A DNA stretch of 64,000 nt from Oribacterium sp. oral taxon 078 str. F0262 (GTDB taxonomy: Bacteria > Bacillota > Clostridia > Lachnospirales > Lachnospiraceae): NCBI RefSeq assembly GCF_000160135.1, contig NZ_GG729934.1, positions 252,499 through 316,498 on the forward strand, given 5' to 3'. Each line of letters starts with the position of its first letter. Position 1 is the stretch's first letter. The translations under genes and the position numbers were made by a program. Under the pieces are notes generated by a model that was given only the letters and a program-made list of their open reading frames with translations, ran no database searches and had not been told where the DNA came from. This document shows, in pieces, positions 51,362 to 60,003 of this stretch.

Positions 51362-52420
51362 TCAAAGTCTCTCCATCTCCCTCCGGAGCGCCGTAAGAAG
51401 CTCCGCCTCCGGGACCTTCCGAAGGATCTCCCCGCGCCGGAACAAAATCCCATAGCCCTTTCCGCCCGCGATTCCGATATCCGCTTCCCGAGCCTCCCCG
51501 GGTCCGTTCACGACGCAGCCCATGACGGCCACCTTGAAATCCTTCTCCTCAAATTCCTCCGCCATGCTCTCGACCTCCCCCGCAAGGCGGATGAGGTCGA
51601 TGTCGGTCCGCCCGCAGGTCGGGCAGGAGACCACCGTGACACCGCTCTTTCTCAGGCCTAGCGTTCGGAGGATCAGCTTCGCGGATTTCACCTCCTCCAC
51701 GGGATCCGCGGACAGGCTCACCCGCACGGTGTCCCCGATCCCCCGGGAAAGGATCATGCCGAGACCGACGGCGGACTTGATATTCCCCGACCAGAGCGTC
51801 CCGGCCTCGGTGATTCCGACATGGACAGGATAGTCTGTCCGCTCGGAGATCAGGATATGTGCCCGTTCTGCGATGAGAACATCCGAGGATTTGATGGAGA
51901 CCACAAGCTTGTCATAGCCCATGCTCTCTATGAGGCCAAGCTTATCCAGCGCGGAATCCACAAGTCCCTCCGCCGTCACATGGCCCCCGTACTTCTCAAG
52001 GAATCTTTTTTCGAGGGAGCCGGAATTCACCCCCACCCGGATCGGGATTCCTCTGTCCTTTGCGCAGTCGACGACCGCGCGCACCTTTTCCTCTCCTCCG
52101 ATATTTCCGGGATTGATGCGGATCTTATCCGCCCCCTCTTCCATCGCAAGAATCGCCATCCGGTAGTCGAAATGGATATCCGCTACGAGGGGGAGAGAGA
52201 CCTCCCTTCGGATCTCTCCGAAGGCGAGCGCCGCCTCCCGGTCCGGTACAGTGAGGCGGACGATCTGACAGCCCGCTCTCTCCAGTCTTCGGATCTGCTC
52301 GATGCTCCCCTGCACATCCTCCGTCTTTGTATTGCACATGGACTGAATGGCGATCGGGTTCCCCCCGCCGATCTTTACATTCCCGATCCGGATCACCTTC
52401 GTTTTTTCCCTCGCCGTCAC
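51362..52420 (-). CDS. ispG: 4-hydroxy-3-methylbut-2-en-1-yl diphosphate synthase (IspG)
   Basis: An iron-sulfur enzyme of the MEP isoprenoid pathway. CPTCG and the later VMGCVVNGPGEA provide the three cluster cysteines. I choose the GTG at 52420, preceded by GGGAGGAG, giving 352 residues; the ATG at 52519 would add a low-complexity Lys/Glu/Gly-rich extension not seen in the family. It lies between rseP and polC as in many Firmicutes. Confidence 0.93.
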   Translation of the reverse strand: MTAREKTKVIRIGNVKIGGGNPIAIQSMCNTKTEDVQGSIEQIRRLERAGCQIVRLTVPDREAALAFGEIRREVSLPLVADIHFDYRMAILAMEEGADKIRINPGNIGGEEKVRAVVDCAKDRGIPIRVGVNSGSLEKRFLEKYGGHVTAEGLVDSALDKLGLIESMGYDKLVVSIKSSDVLIAERAHILISERTDYPVHVGITEAGTLWSGNIKSAVGLGMILSRGIGDTVRVSLSADPVEEVKSAKLILRTLGLRKSGVTVVSCPTCGRTDIDLIRLAGEVESMAEEFEEKDFKVAVMGCVVNGPGEAREADIGIAGGKGYGILFRRGEILRKVPEAELLTALRREMERL

Positions 52421-52555
52421 CGCTCCGCTCCTCCCTTCCGCTCTATCTTCTTTGCCTTCTTCCGGAAAAGCTCTTCCGATCCCCTTTTCTTTCCCTTTTC
52501 CCTCCGAAATATTTTTCAAAAAGGGAGAAGCTTCTCCCCTGCTCCTCTTTCGGAG

Positions 52556-53746
52556 TCAGCCGATATTTCGGTAGGCTCCGTTAAAGAGGTTTACAATGTC
52601 ATTTAAGAAGATCAGCGCCATCAGAAGGAGGAGAACGATCATGCCGATCCGATTGATCGTCTCCTCGACTTTTGGATTGAGCCTCTTCCTGCTGATCATT
52701 TCCAGAAGGATAAAGAGGAGCCTTCCCCCGTCGAGAGCCGGTATCGGAAGGAGGTTCATGACGGCGAGATTTGCGCTCAGCATGATGCAGAGATTTAATA
52801 GGACGAGGAAGGCATTGAAGAGTCCGTAGCGGGTGGACTGCTCCACCGTATCCCCGATCACGGTCACGGTCCCCACCGGTCCCATGAGCTCATTCCTCCG
52901 GATCCTTCCGCGAAAGAGAAGCTGAAGACTGTCGAAGACCACGACGACATTGTAGCGAAGCTCCTGATAGGCATAGAGGAAGGAATCCCCGACCGTCTCC
53001 GGCCGGACCCTCTTTCCGGAAAATTCCAGGCCCAGGCGGTATTTCCCGCTCTCCTTATCATACCAGGGGCTGAACTTCATCCTCTCCTCCCGTCCGTTTC
53101 TTTGGCAGCGGAGCTCCAGGACGGAATTCTCCTTTATGGAATCCGAATGAAGATAGAGCCAGAGATAGAGCTCCCGGAAGGTCTCAATCCTTCGGAAGCG
53201 TTTCCCGTCCAGCGATATGCCGCTCAGAAGATCTCCTCTCTCAAAGCCCGCGCTCTCCGCGGAGGAGCCGGGCTGCGCGGCATCGATGACCGGCCTGTCC
53301 ATACCGCTGAAGTGGACGACAAAGAGAGCGAGGAGGAAGGCGAGGAGGAGGTTATGAAAGACACCGCCAAAGCAGATCAGAAAGCGCTGCCAGCCGGGGC
53401 GATTCTGGAAGCTTCTCCGGGAAAGCTCGGATTCCCGGTAGCGGACTCCGTCGAAGTCAATCCAGGGGTCCTCCTCTTCCCTTTCTTCCTCCATGATCTC
53501 CCCGTCCGCAGTGCTGAAATCCCCGGAGCCCGCGCTGTCCTCTCCGAGCATCGCGCAGGAGCCCCCGAAGGGCAGAAGCTTAAGGCTGTACCTTGTATTT
53601 CGAAAGACCCGGGAGATAAGCCTCGGGCCCATGCCGACAGAGAACTCCAATACGCCGACGCCGCAGGCCTTCGCCATAAGAAAATGTCCGAGCTCATGGA
53701 AAAAGATCAAAAACCCCAGCGCAAGAATCGCAACGATAATACTCAA
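52556..53746 (-). CDS. rseP: Site-2 membrane metalloprotease RseP
   Basis: A zinc intramembrane protease, 396 residues. HELGH at residues 17-21 lies in the first membrane segment, a PDZ domain is near the middle (about 185-215), and the third zinc ligand lies in LLPIPALDGGRLLF. It likely cleaves anti-sigma factors or leftover signal peptides. An acidic insertion between residues 70 and 105 is longer than usual. It overlaps dxr by 4 bp. Confidence 0.93.
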   Translation of the reverse strand: MSIIVAILALGFLIFFHELGHFLMAKACGVGVLEFSVGMGPRLISRVFRNTRYSLKLLPFGGSCAMLGEDSAGSGDFSTADGEIMEEEREEEDPWIDFDGVRYRESELSRRSFQNRPGWQRFLICFGGVFHNLLLAFLLALFVVHFSGMDRPVIDAAQPGSSAESAGFERGDLLSGISLDGKRFRRIETFRELYLWLYLHSDSIKENSVLELRCQRNGREERMKFSPWYDKESGKYRLGLEFSGKRVRPETVGDSFLYAYQELRYNVVVVFDSLQLLFRGRIRRNELMGPVGTVTVIGDTVEQSTRYGLFNAFLVLLNLCIMLSANLAVMNLLPIPALDGGRLLFILLEMISRKRLNPKVEETINRIGMIVLLLLMALIFLNDIVNLFNGAYRNIG

Positions 53747-54897
53747 GCTCTACCCTCTTTCCTTTTTCTGACAAATTCCCTCGCCCATCTCTCCGCCTCC
53801 AGGATCTCCGAAAGATCGGGATCGGGAAGATAGCCCTCCTCGTGGGCGCGCATCGCCTCCTCTACAAGCTCTGCGATCCTGAGAAAGCCGATTTCTCCTC
53901 TGAGAAAGCTCGCGACCGCCTCTTCATTTGCGGCGTTGTAGATCGTCGGAAGGGATCCTCCCCTCTTTGCCGCCTCCATTCCGAGAAAGAGCCCCCGGAA
54001 GGTCTCCGTATCCGGTCTCTCAAAGTGGAGACAGGAAAGAGCGGCGAAATCCAGCCTCTCCGCCGGAAGAAAGCGCCGGGACGGCGCATAGAGCGCGTAT
54101 TCGATCGGAATCCTCATATCCGCAGCGCCAAGCTGGGCCTTCACGGAGCCGTCCTTGAATTGAACCGCGGAATGGATGATGCTCTCCGGCTGGATCAAAA
54201 CCGTGATTTTCTCCGGCGGCACGGAAAAAAGCCACTTTGCCTCGATAAATTCCAGTCCCTTATTGATCAGTGTCGCGGAATCAATCGTGATCTTCTGTCC
54301 CATGGACCAGTTCGGATGCTTCAGGGCATCCTCCTTCGTCTTATTTTTAAGCTCCGCTCTCTTCCGCCCGCGGAAGGGTCCGCCGCTCGCCGTGAGCAAA
54401 ATCCTCTCCAAAGACTCCGGATCCTCTCCCATTAAGGACTGCCAGATCGCAGAGTGCTCGGAATCGATCGGCCGAAGCTCCGTGCAATATTCCTTTAGAA
54501 GCGGCATGATGAGATGCCCCGCGCAGACCAGAGTCTCCTTGTTTGCGAGGAGGATCCTCTTCCTCTTCCGTATCGCTGCGATCGTGGGCTCGATACCGAT
54601 CATCCCCACCAAAGAGACCAGGAGCTCATCGCAGCTCTCCATCTCCGAGAGCTCGATGAGCCCCTCCATACCGCTGAGTACGCGGACAGGAAGGCCGAAG
54701 GAGGAAAATCTCTCGGCCGCCTCCCGCTCAAAAACGCAGACCGTCTCCGGGCGGAAGCGCTCCGTCTGCTCCCGGAGAAGGGAAATGGAGGAGCGGACTG
54801 CAAGGCCGGAGATCCGAAGCTCCGGGTCCCTCGCTATGACATCGACTGCCTGTCTCCCGATGGATCCGCTGGATCCCAGTATCACGATATTTCTCAT
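53743..54897 (-). CDS. dxr: 1-deoxy-D-xylulose 5-phosphate reductoisomerase
   Basis: Second step of the MEP pathway; 384 residues. NADPH motif LGSSGSIGRQ at the N-terminus, the LANKETLVCAG segment and the substrate loop PNWSMGQKITIDSATL are clear. With ispG in the same operon, it shows that isoprenoids are made by the MEP route. Confidence 0.95.
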   Translation of the reverse strand: MRNIVILGSSGSIGRQAVDVIARDPELRISGLAVRSSISLLREQTERFRPETVCVFEREAAERFSSFGLPVRVLSGMEGLIELSEMESCDELLVSLVGMIGIEPTIAAIRKRKRILLANKETLVCAGHLIMPLLKEYCTELRPIDSEHSAIWQSLMGEDPESLERILLTASGGPFRGRKRAELKNKTKEDALKHPNWSMGQKITIDSATLINKGLEFIEAKWLFSVPPEKITVLIQPESIIHSAVQFKDGSVKAQLGAADMRIPIEYALYAPSRRFLPAERLDFAALSCLHFERPDTETFRGLFLGMEAAKRGGSLPTIYNAANEEAVASFLRGEIGFLRIAELVEEAMRAHEEGYLPDPDLSEILEAERWAREFVRKRKEGRA

Positions 54898-54954
54898 CCT
54901 CTTTCTCCCATGTCCTTCTCTTTCTCTCTTTTCCTCATCCCGGCAGACATCTCC

Positions 54955-55815
54955 TTAAAAGCTCAGAAAGCGAAGCGCGTAGTAGACCGTCGGTGCGGTA
55001 AACAGCATGGAATCGAAGCGGTCCAAAATTCCGCCGTGCCCGGGGATCAGCCTCCCGTAGTCCTTGATTCCCCGGTCTCTCTTGATGCCGGAGGCCGCGA
55101 GATCCCCCGCCATGGAGATCAATGATGCGGCCGCGGAGGAGACGGCGGAGATGATCTCCGGCCGTTCCACCGCCGTAAAGTAGCACCGGAAAAGAAGCGC
55201 ATAGAAAAAGCCCAGGGCCGAGGCCCCGATCACCCCGCCGATCGCTCCCTCCACGGTCTTTTTCGGACTGAGGACGGGAGTCATCTTGGTGCGCCCAAAG
55301 AGCATCCCCGCGCAGTAGGCGAAGGTATCCGTCCCCCAGCTTGAGAGCAGGATCAGCCAGGAGAGAATCTTCCCGTCCGGCAGCGTTCTTGTCCGGTAGA
55401 GGTAGCTCATCATAAGTCCCGCATAGACGAGACCGAAGAAGCTCTCCGAAACAGAATCGATATGGTATTTCGGATAGGAGAGCACATAGAGGGAGAGCAT
55501 CGCCATAAGACTTAGGATGAGAAGCATCGGAAGCAGCTCCTCCCTCCCGAGGTAGAGGAGCAGATAGGAAAGGAGAAGGGCGAGACAGCCGAGGCCTCCC
55601 AGTGCCGTCCTTTCCAGAGAAAAGGCCCGGTAGAGCTCAAAGAGCCCCAGAAGGGAGAGGGCAAGCGTCAGGAGAAAAAGCGGAAGCCCGCCCAGAGGAA
55701 TAAACAGGAACGCGAGGAACAGAAGCGCCGCGCCGCTCAGCAGTCTTTTCATGAACGAGCTTTTTCTCTTTTCATTCTGAGGCTGTCTCAGGTCATCCAG
55801 TGCAGAATCAGACAT
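54955..55815 (-). CDS. cdsA: Phosphatidate cytidylyltransferase
   Basis: Makes CDP-diacylglycerol for phospholipids; about 286 residues with seven or eight membrane segments. The C-terminal signature is in KRDRGIKDYGRLIPGHGGIL. The ATG at 55815 has GGAAGGGAGGGAGAAGG upstream and overlaps uppS by 8 bp; an ATG at 55836 is also possible. Confidence 0.93.
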   Translation of the reverse strand: MSDSALDDLRQPQNEKRKSSFMKRLLSGAALLFLAFLFIPLGGLPLFLLTLALSLLGLFELYRAFSLERTALGGLGCLALLLSYLLLYLGREELLPMLLILSLMAMLSLYVLSYPKYHIDSVSESFFGLVYAGLMMSYLYRTRTLPDGKILSWLILLSSWGTDTFAYCAGMLFGRTKMTPVLSPKKTVEGAIGGVIGASALGFFYALLFRCYFTAVERPEIISAVSSAAASLISMAGDLAASGIKRDRGIKDYGRLIPGHGGILDRFDSMLFTAPTVYYALRFLSF

Positions 55816-56593
55816 TGCCTTCTCCCTCCCTTCCATCGCCCCGGGCACGGGAAGAGGAGGAGCCCTCCGGCCTTCCGCCAAACCTCCGCTCCCTCTTCCG
55901 AAAGCTATCGATCGCGCGGAGCAGCTCCTCTTTGTCAAAATCCGGCCACAGGACCGGACTGATATAATATTCCGAATAGGCGCACTGCCAGAGGAGATAG
56001 TTTGAGAGACGGAACTCTCCCGAGGTCCGGATCACAAGATCCGGATCCGGCATTCCCGCTGTGTCCAGAAGACGGGAAAAGTCATCTTCTGTGAGGCTCT
56101 CGATCTCCTCCCGGCTCCTTCCCTCGGAGAGCGCCTGTATCGTGTATTTTTTGACGGCGCGGATAATTTCGTCCCGCGAACCGTAGTTCACGGCAAAGAC
56201 AAAGCACATCCCCGTGTTTTTCGCGGTCTCCCGCTCCAGATCCTCTATACCCTCCCGGATATCCCGGGCGAAGCCCTCCCGGCTCCCGATCATCCTCGCG
56301 CGGACATTGTTCTCATTTGCGACCTTGATCAGCTTCTTCATATAGATGCGGAAAAGCTGCATGAGAGCTGCAACCTCCTCGGGGGGGCGCTTCCAGTTCT
56401 CTGTGGAAAAGCCGTAGACCGTGAGATAGGAGATGCCGAGCCTCGCACAGTCCTCCACAATACGCTCCAGCGTCTCGCAGCCCTTCTTATGCCCCATGGC
56501 TCTCGGAAGACCCCTCCGCTTCGCCCAGCGGCCGTTTCCGTCCAGGATAATCGCGATATGAGCCGGCTCCTCTCCTTCTCTTTGCTCCCTCAT
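55808..56593 (-). CDS. uppS: Undecaprenyl diphosphate synthase
   Basis: Makes the C55 lipid carrier for cell wall synthesis; 261 residues. The signature ILDGNGRWAKRRGLPRAMGH with Asp18 and the later RTSGEFRLSNYLLWQ are typical. The C-terminal 25 residues are Arg/Gly/Ser-rich and beyond the usual end. It overlaps frr by 4 bp. Confidence 0.95.
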   Translation of the reverse strand: MREQREGEEPAHIAIILDGNGRWAKRRGLPRAMGHKKGCETLERIVEDCARLGISYLTVYGFSTENWKRPPEEVAALMQLFRIYMKKLIKVANENNVRARMIGSREGFARDIREGIEDLERETAKNTGMCFVFAVNYGSRDEIIRAVKKYTIQALSEGRSREEIESLTEDDFSRLLDTAGMPDPDLVIRTSGEFRLSNYLLWQCAYSEYYISPVLWPDFDKEELLRAIDSFRKRERRFGGRPEGSSSSRARGDGREGEGNV

Positions 56594-57144
56594 ACCGTCA
56601 TCAGTTCCTTGTTCTTCGCCTCCACCGAGCGGTCGATCTTCTCTATCATATGATCGGTCAGATCCTGGATATCCTTTGTCTGGCGGCTCAGATCATCCTC
56701 TGTGATCTCGGAGTTCTTCTCGAGCTTCTTTGCGAGCTCCATCGCGTCCCTCCTTATATTCCGGATCGCGACCTTCGCGGCCTCCCCTTTCTTTTTAACC
56801 TCCTTTGTGAGCTCCCTTCTCCTCTCCTCTGTGAGCTCCGGGAAGACAAGGCGGATGGTATTTCCGTCATTGGTCGGGTTGATGCCGAGATCCGAGAGAT
56901 TGATGGCCTTCTCGATCTCCTTCAGCATGCCCTTGTCCCAGGGCTGAATCTGGAGCATGCGGGCCTCCGGCACAGAGATATTTCCGACCTGCTGAAGCGG
57001 TGTCTGCGTGCCGTAATAATCCACTGTGATCCGGTCCAGAACATGGGGATTCGCGCGCCCCGCCCGGATCGTCGCAAGCTCCGACATCAGATTGTCATGG
57101 GTCTTATGCATCTTTTCGATATGGATGGTAAACTGGTCGTCCAT
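56590..57144 (-). CDS. frr: Ribosome recycling factor
   Basis: Splits the post-termination ribosome together with EF-G; 184 residues, full length. ATIRAGRANPHVLDRI and the C-terminal VRNIRRDA-like segment (AIRNIRRDAMELAKKLEK) are diagnostic. It follows pyrH by 85 nt. Confidence 0.96.
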   Translation of the reverse strand: MDDQFTIHIEKMHKTHDNLMSELATIRAGRANPHVLDRITVDYYGTQTPLQQVGNISVPEARMLQIQPWDKGMLKEIEKAINLSDLGINPTNDGNTIRLVFPELTEERRRELTKEVKKKGEAAKVAIRNIRRDAMELAKKLEKNSEITEDDLSRQTKDIQDLTDHMIEKIDRSVEAKNKELMTV

Positions 57145-57229
57145 ACTTCCTCCTGTCCTCTCTCTTTGGCAGCGCCGAAGTTTTCGGCATGAATGGTTGC
57201 GCCCTCCTTCTCAGCGGCAGGAGGCCGGC

Positions 57230-57937
57230 TCAGACCGCAGTCACTCTCGTCCCGTTGATCTTCCCTCTGAGCGCATTGGAGATCCCGTGCTTTTCCCGGA
57301 GAGAGAAGACAGCGAGCGGAAGATGATTCTCCAGGCAGAGGACGGAGGCCGCAAGATCAATGACCTCAAGCCTTTTATCCACAAGCTCCCGGAGCGGTAT
57401 CGTATCGTAGCGCTGCGCGGTCCTGTCCTTCTTCGGGTCCTTATCATAGACTCCGTCCACAGCCTTTGCGAGGAGGATCTCCTCACAGGAAAGCTCCAGG
57501 GCGCGGAGCACCACGCCGGTGTCCGTCGAGAAATAGGGATGCCCCGTCCCTCCGGCGAGGAAGAGCACGGTCCCCTTCTTCATGAGGCGGAGCGCCTTGT
57601 CCTTTGAGAAAAGCTCCGCCATATCGCCGATCGGGATGGAGGACATGACCTTCGTCCTGATCCCTTCCGTGCGGAAAAGCTCCGCGGTATAGATGCAGTT
57701 CATGGCGGTCGCAAGGATCCCGATCTGATCCGCCTTATAGCGGTCCACAGACTCCGACTGGCGCCCTCTCCAGAAGTTCCCGCCTCCAATCATGATCGCA
57801 AGCTCCACCCCCTCCTCCAGGGCAGGCTTTACCTCACGGGCCACCTCCCGGATGATATCATCCTCAAAGCCGAAACGCTTCTCCCCGGCGAGCGCTTCCC
57901 CGGAGAGCTTCAACATCACTCTTCTCTCTTTTCCCAT
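57230..57937 (-). CDS. pyrH: UMP kinase
   Basis: Phosphorylates UMP to UDP; 235 residues. MLKLSGEALAG, IMIGGGNFWRGR and the AKAVDGVYDKDPKKD segment are diagnostic. The ATG at 57937 has AGAGGA upstream. The usual upstream rpsB and tsf genes are absent, and the operon instead starts here with a promoter placed in the oppA terminator. Confidence 0.95.
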   Translation of the reverse strand: MGKERRVMLKLSGEALAGEKRFGFEDDIIREVAREVKPALEEGVELAIMIGGGNFWRGRQSESVDRYKADQIGILATAMNCIYTAELFRTEGIRTKVMSSIPIGDMAELFSKDKALRLMKKGTVLFLAGGTGHPYFSTDTGVVLRALELSCEEILLAKAVDGVYDKDPKKDRTAQRYDTIPLRELVDKRLEVIDLAASVLCLENHLPLAVFSLREKHGISNALRGKINGTRVTAV

Positions 57938-57980
57938 AAAAATCCTCTTCTCTGCCGCAAAATGAATCCGCATTTTCCTA

Positions 57981-58009
57981 AGTTTACCATAGAAAAAAGA
58001 GCTCGGCAA
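57981..58009 (-). promoter_or_regulatory. Candidate promoter of the pyrH operon, overlapping the oppA terminator
   Basis: On the - strand TTGCCG (58004-58009), a 17-bp spacer and TAAACT (57981-57986). The -35 lies at the base of the loop and 3' arm of the terminator hairpin. The -10 is only a moderate match. Confidence 0.45.
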
Positions 58010-58027
58010 TCATAGCGGAGCTCTTTT
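57993..58027 (-). terminator. Intrinsic terminator after the first oppA
   Basis: AAAAGAGCTC (57995-58004) pairs with GAGCTCTTTT (58018-58027) around a 13-nt loop, with a run of six T on the - strand side (57993-57998). Confidence 0.85.
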
Positions 58028-58091
58028 CTCTGCTCTCAATCCCGTCTCCAGGAGTCGGAAGGCCCCCGGAGAAAATCTCTCTTTCCTCTGC

Positions 58092-59789
58092 CTAGCCCTT
58101 GCTTCCGTACATGAAGTACCAGTAGCCGGAGGGGCTGTGCCAGGTGTTCTTCAGATTCTCCTTCTGCATCCAGAAATCGTTCTGACTTGCGATGGGAGCG
58201 ACGGCATAGTCCTTCAGCATATGCTGCTCCGCCTGATGCAGGAGATCGAACCGCTCCTCCCGATTGGTCGAGATCCGCGCCTTCTCCACCAGAGCGTCAA
58301 ATTCCGCGCTGGAATATTTCCCGTCGTTGTTTCCGTTGTTTGTCTCCAGAAGATCGATGAGGTTTGCGGGATCGTCCCAGTCATAGACCCAGGAATTTCT
58401 CGCCGTATCATAGTTTCCGGCGCGGCGGTTCACCGTCATCGTCTTCCACTCCTGTACGTCGATCGTCATATTGAGCCCAAGCTCCTTCCAGGCTGACTGG
58501 AGGTATTCCGCGACCGCCTTGTTGTAGCCGTTGTCATTGACGAGATAGCTGAAGCTCGGGAAGCCCTGACCGTTCGGATAGCCCGCCTCGGAGAGAAGCT
58601 GCTTCGCCTTCTCCAGATTCTCCTGATACTTCGAGTTATCGAAGAAATCGCCGTACTTTTCCTCCGTCACCTTCTCAAAAGAAGAGTTTTCCGCCGCGTC
58701 CGTGACTCCGGGGCCGACAAAATTCTTCGAAGGAGAATAGATGCCCTGCATGATGGTGTTTGCGACATAGTCCCGGTCGATCGCAAGCGTCATCGCCTCC
58801 CGGACCTTTGCATCGTCAAAGGGCTTCTTTGCAATATTGAAGTTGACATAGTAGGTACCCCGGATCGGCTCCACCCGGAACTCGGGATTGTCCCGAAGAC
58901 CCGCGATCTCCTCCGTCGGGACATCCTTTATCATATCGATCTCATCCTGCTTATAGGCGGTGTAGGCCGTGTTCGCATCGCTGATCAGATGCCAGACGAT
59001 CTTATCGAAGGTGATATGCTCCTTGTCCCAGTAGTTCTCATTCTTTTCAAAGACGACGCGGTCCCCGTCCGTGTACTCCGTCATCTTATAGGGGCCGTCC
59101 GTGATATAGCTCTCCGGATTCGTGGTCCAGCTGTCTCCATTTTCCTCGACGCTCTTCTCCTGCAGCGGAACCATGACGGGGAAGGCCGCGATCTTGTCAA
59201 AGTAGTCGCAGGGCTTGGAAAGATGGACCAGGAAGGTATTGTCATCCGGGGCCTCCACCTTTAAGGCATCGAGATTTCCGGTCTGCGCCTCCTCGAAGCC
59301 GTCGATCATATTCATAAGATCATAGGAATAGGGCGCTGCCGTCTGCGGGTCCGCAAGCCTCTTCCAGGAGTAGACGAAGTCCTTAGCCGTGAGATCGGTG
59401 CCGTCGGACCACTTTAAGCCCGGGCGAAGGTGGAAGGTGTAGCTTAGGCCGTCATCCGACTTCTCCCAGCTCTCGGCGAGTCCTCCGATGATATTGTTGT
59501 CCTTATCGGTCCGAAGAAGCCCTTCAAAGGCGTGCAGAATCATGACGGAGGCATCCCTTGTGCTGTTGAGCTGCGGGTCTATGGTCTCCGGCGTCGGGCC
59601 GACCTCCACGTCGAGCTGTCCCCCGGAGGAGCTCTTCTCCGCGCTCCCGGCTTCTCCCTCCGCCGTGCTTCCCTCCTTCTCTTCCTTCGCTCCGGAAGAA
59701 GCCGCGGAGCGAGACGCACCTCCGCAAGCTGTGAGCGCAAGTCCCAGAGAAAGGGCCGCGCTCAGAAGCACTACACTTTTTTTCTTCAT
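58092..59789 (-). CDS. oppA: Oligopeptide ABC transporter substrate-binding lipoprotein (paralogue 1)
   Basis: A 565-residue extracytoplasmic peptide-binding protein of the family 5 solute-binding group. A lipoprotein signal with the LTAC lipobox (LGLALTACGG) is followed by a low-complexity Ser/Gly/Glu/Lys linker to about residue 55, then the binding domain (KWSDGTDLTAKDFVYSWKRL). It is a close paralogue of the next gene. It has its own promoter (59917-59945), so its expression can be set separately. Confidence 0.93.
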   Translation of the reverse strand: MKKKSVVLLSAALSLGLALTACGGASRSAASSGAKEEKEGSTAEGEAGSAEKSSSGGQLDVEVGPTPETIDPQLNSTRDASVMILHAFEGLLRTDKDNNIIGGLAESWEKSDDGLSYTFHLRPGLKWSDGTDLTAKDFVYSWKRLADPQTAAPYSYDLMNMIDGFEEAQTGNLDALKVEAPDDNTFLVHLSKPCDYFDKIAAFPVMVPLQEKSVEENGDSWTTNPESYITDGPYKMTEYTDGDRVVFEKNENYWDKEHITFDKIVWHLISDANTAYTAYKQDEIDMIKDVPTEEIAGLRDNPEFRVEPIRGTYYVNFNIAKKPFDDAKVREAMTLAIDRDYVANTIMQGIYSPSKNFVGPGVTDAAENSSFEKVTEEKYGDFFDNSKYQENLEKAKQLLSEAGYPNGQGFPSFSYLVNDNGYNKAVAEYLQSAWKELGLNMTIDVQEWKTMTVNRRAGNYDTARNSWVYDWDDPANLIDLLETNNGNNDGKYSSAEFDALVEKARISTNREERFDLLHQAEQHMLKDYAVAPIASQNDFWMQKENLKNTWHSPSGYWYFMYGSKG

Positions 59790-59916
59790 AATCCATCCTC
59801 CCGGGCGGATCCGCCCGCATAAAATAATTTCCAAAGCTGCCGCCTCCCGGCTCAAAAGCCTTCCGCTCTTCGTCATTATTCCCGAAACAGATGAGCTTTT
59901 CGCGGCATACCGGGGA

Positions 59917-59945
59917 ATTATATCATAAGAAAACGGCCGCGGCAA
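59917..59945 (-). promoter_or_regulatory. Promoter of oppA paralogue 1, inside the upstream terminator
   Basis: On the - strand TTGCCG (59940-59945), a 17-bp spacer and a consensus TATAAT (59917-59922). The -35 box lies in the loop and 3' arm of the terminator of the preceding oppA. Confidence 0.65.
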
Positions 59946-59957
59946 TCGCCGCGGCCG
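59930..59957 (-). terminator. Intrinsic terminator after oppA paralogue 2
   Basis: CGGCCGCGGC (59934-59943) pairs perfectly with GCCGCGGCCG (59948-59957) around a 4-nt loop; TTTTCTT follows on the - strand. Confidence 0.8.
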
Positions 59958-60003
59958 AGAATTTCCAAAGGCCCTCCGAGAGCTTCCGCTCTGCCCCGGT
60001 TCT

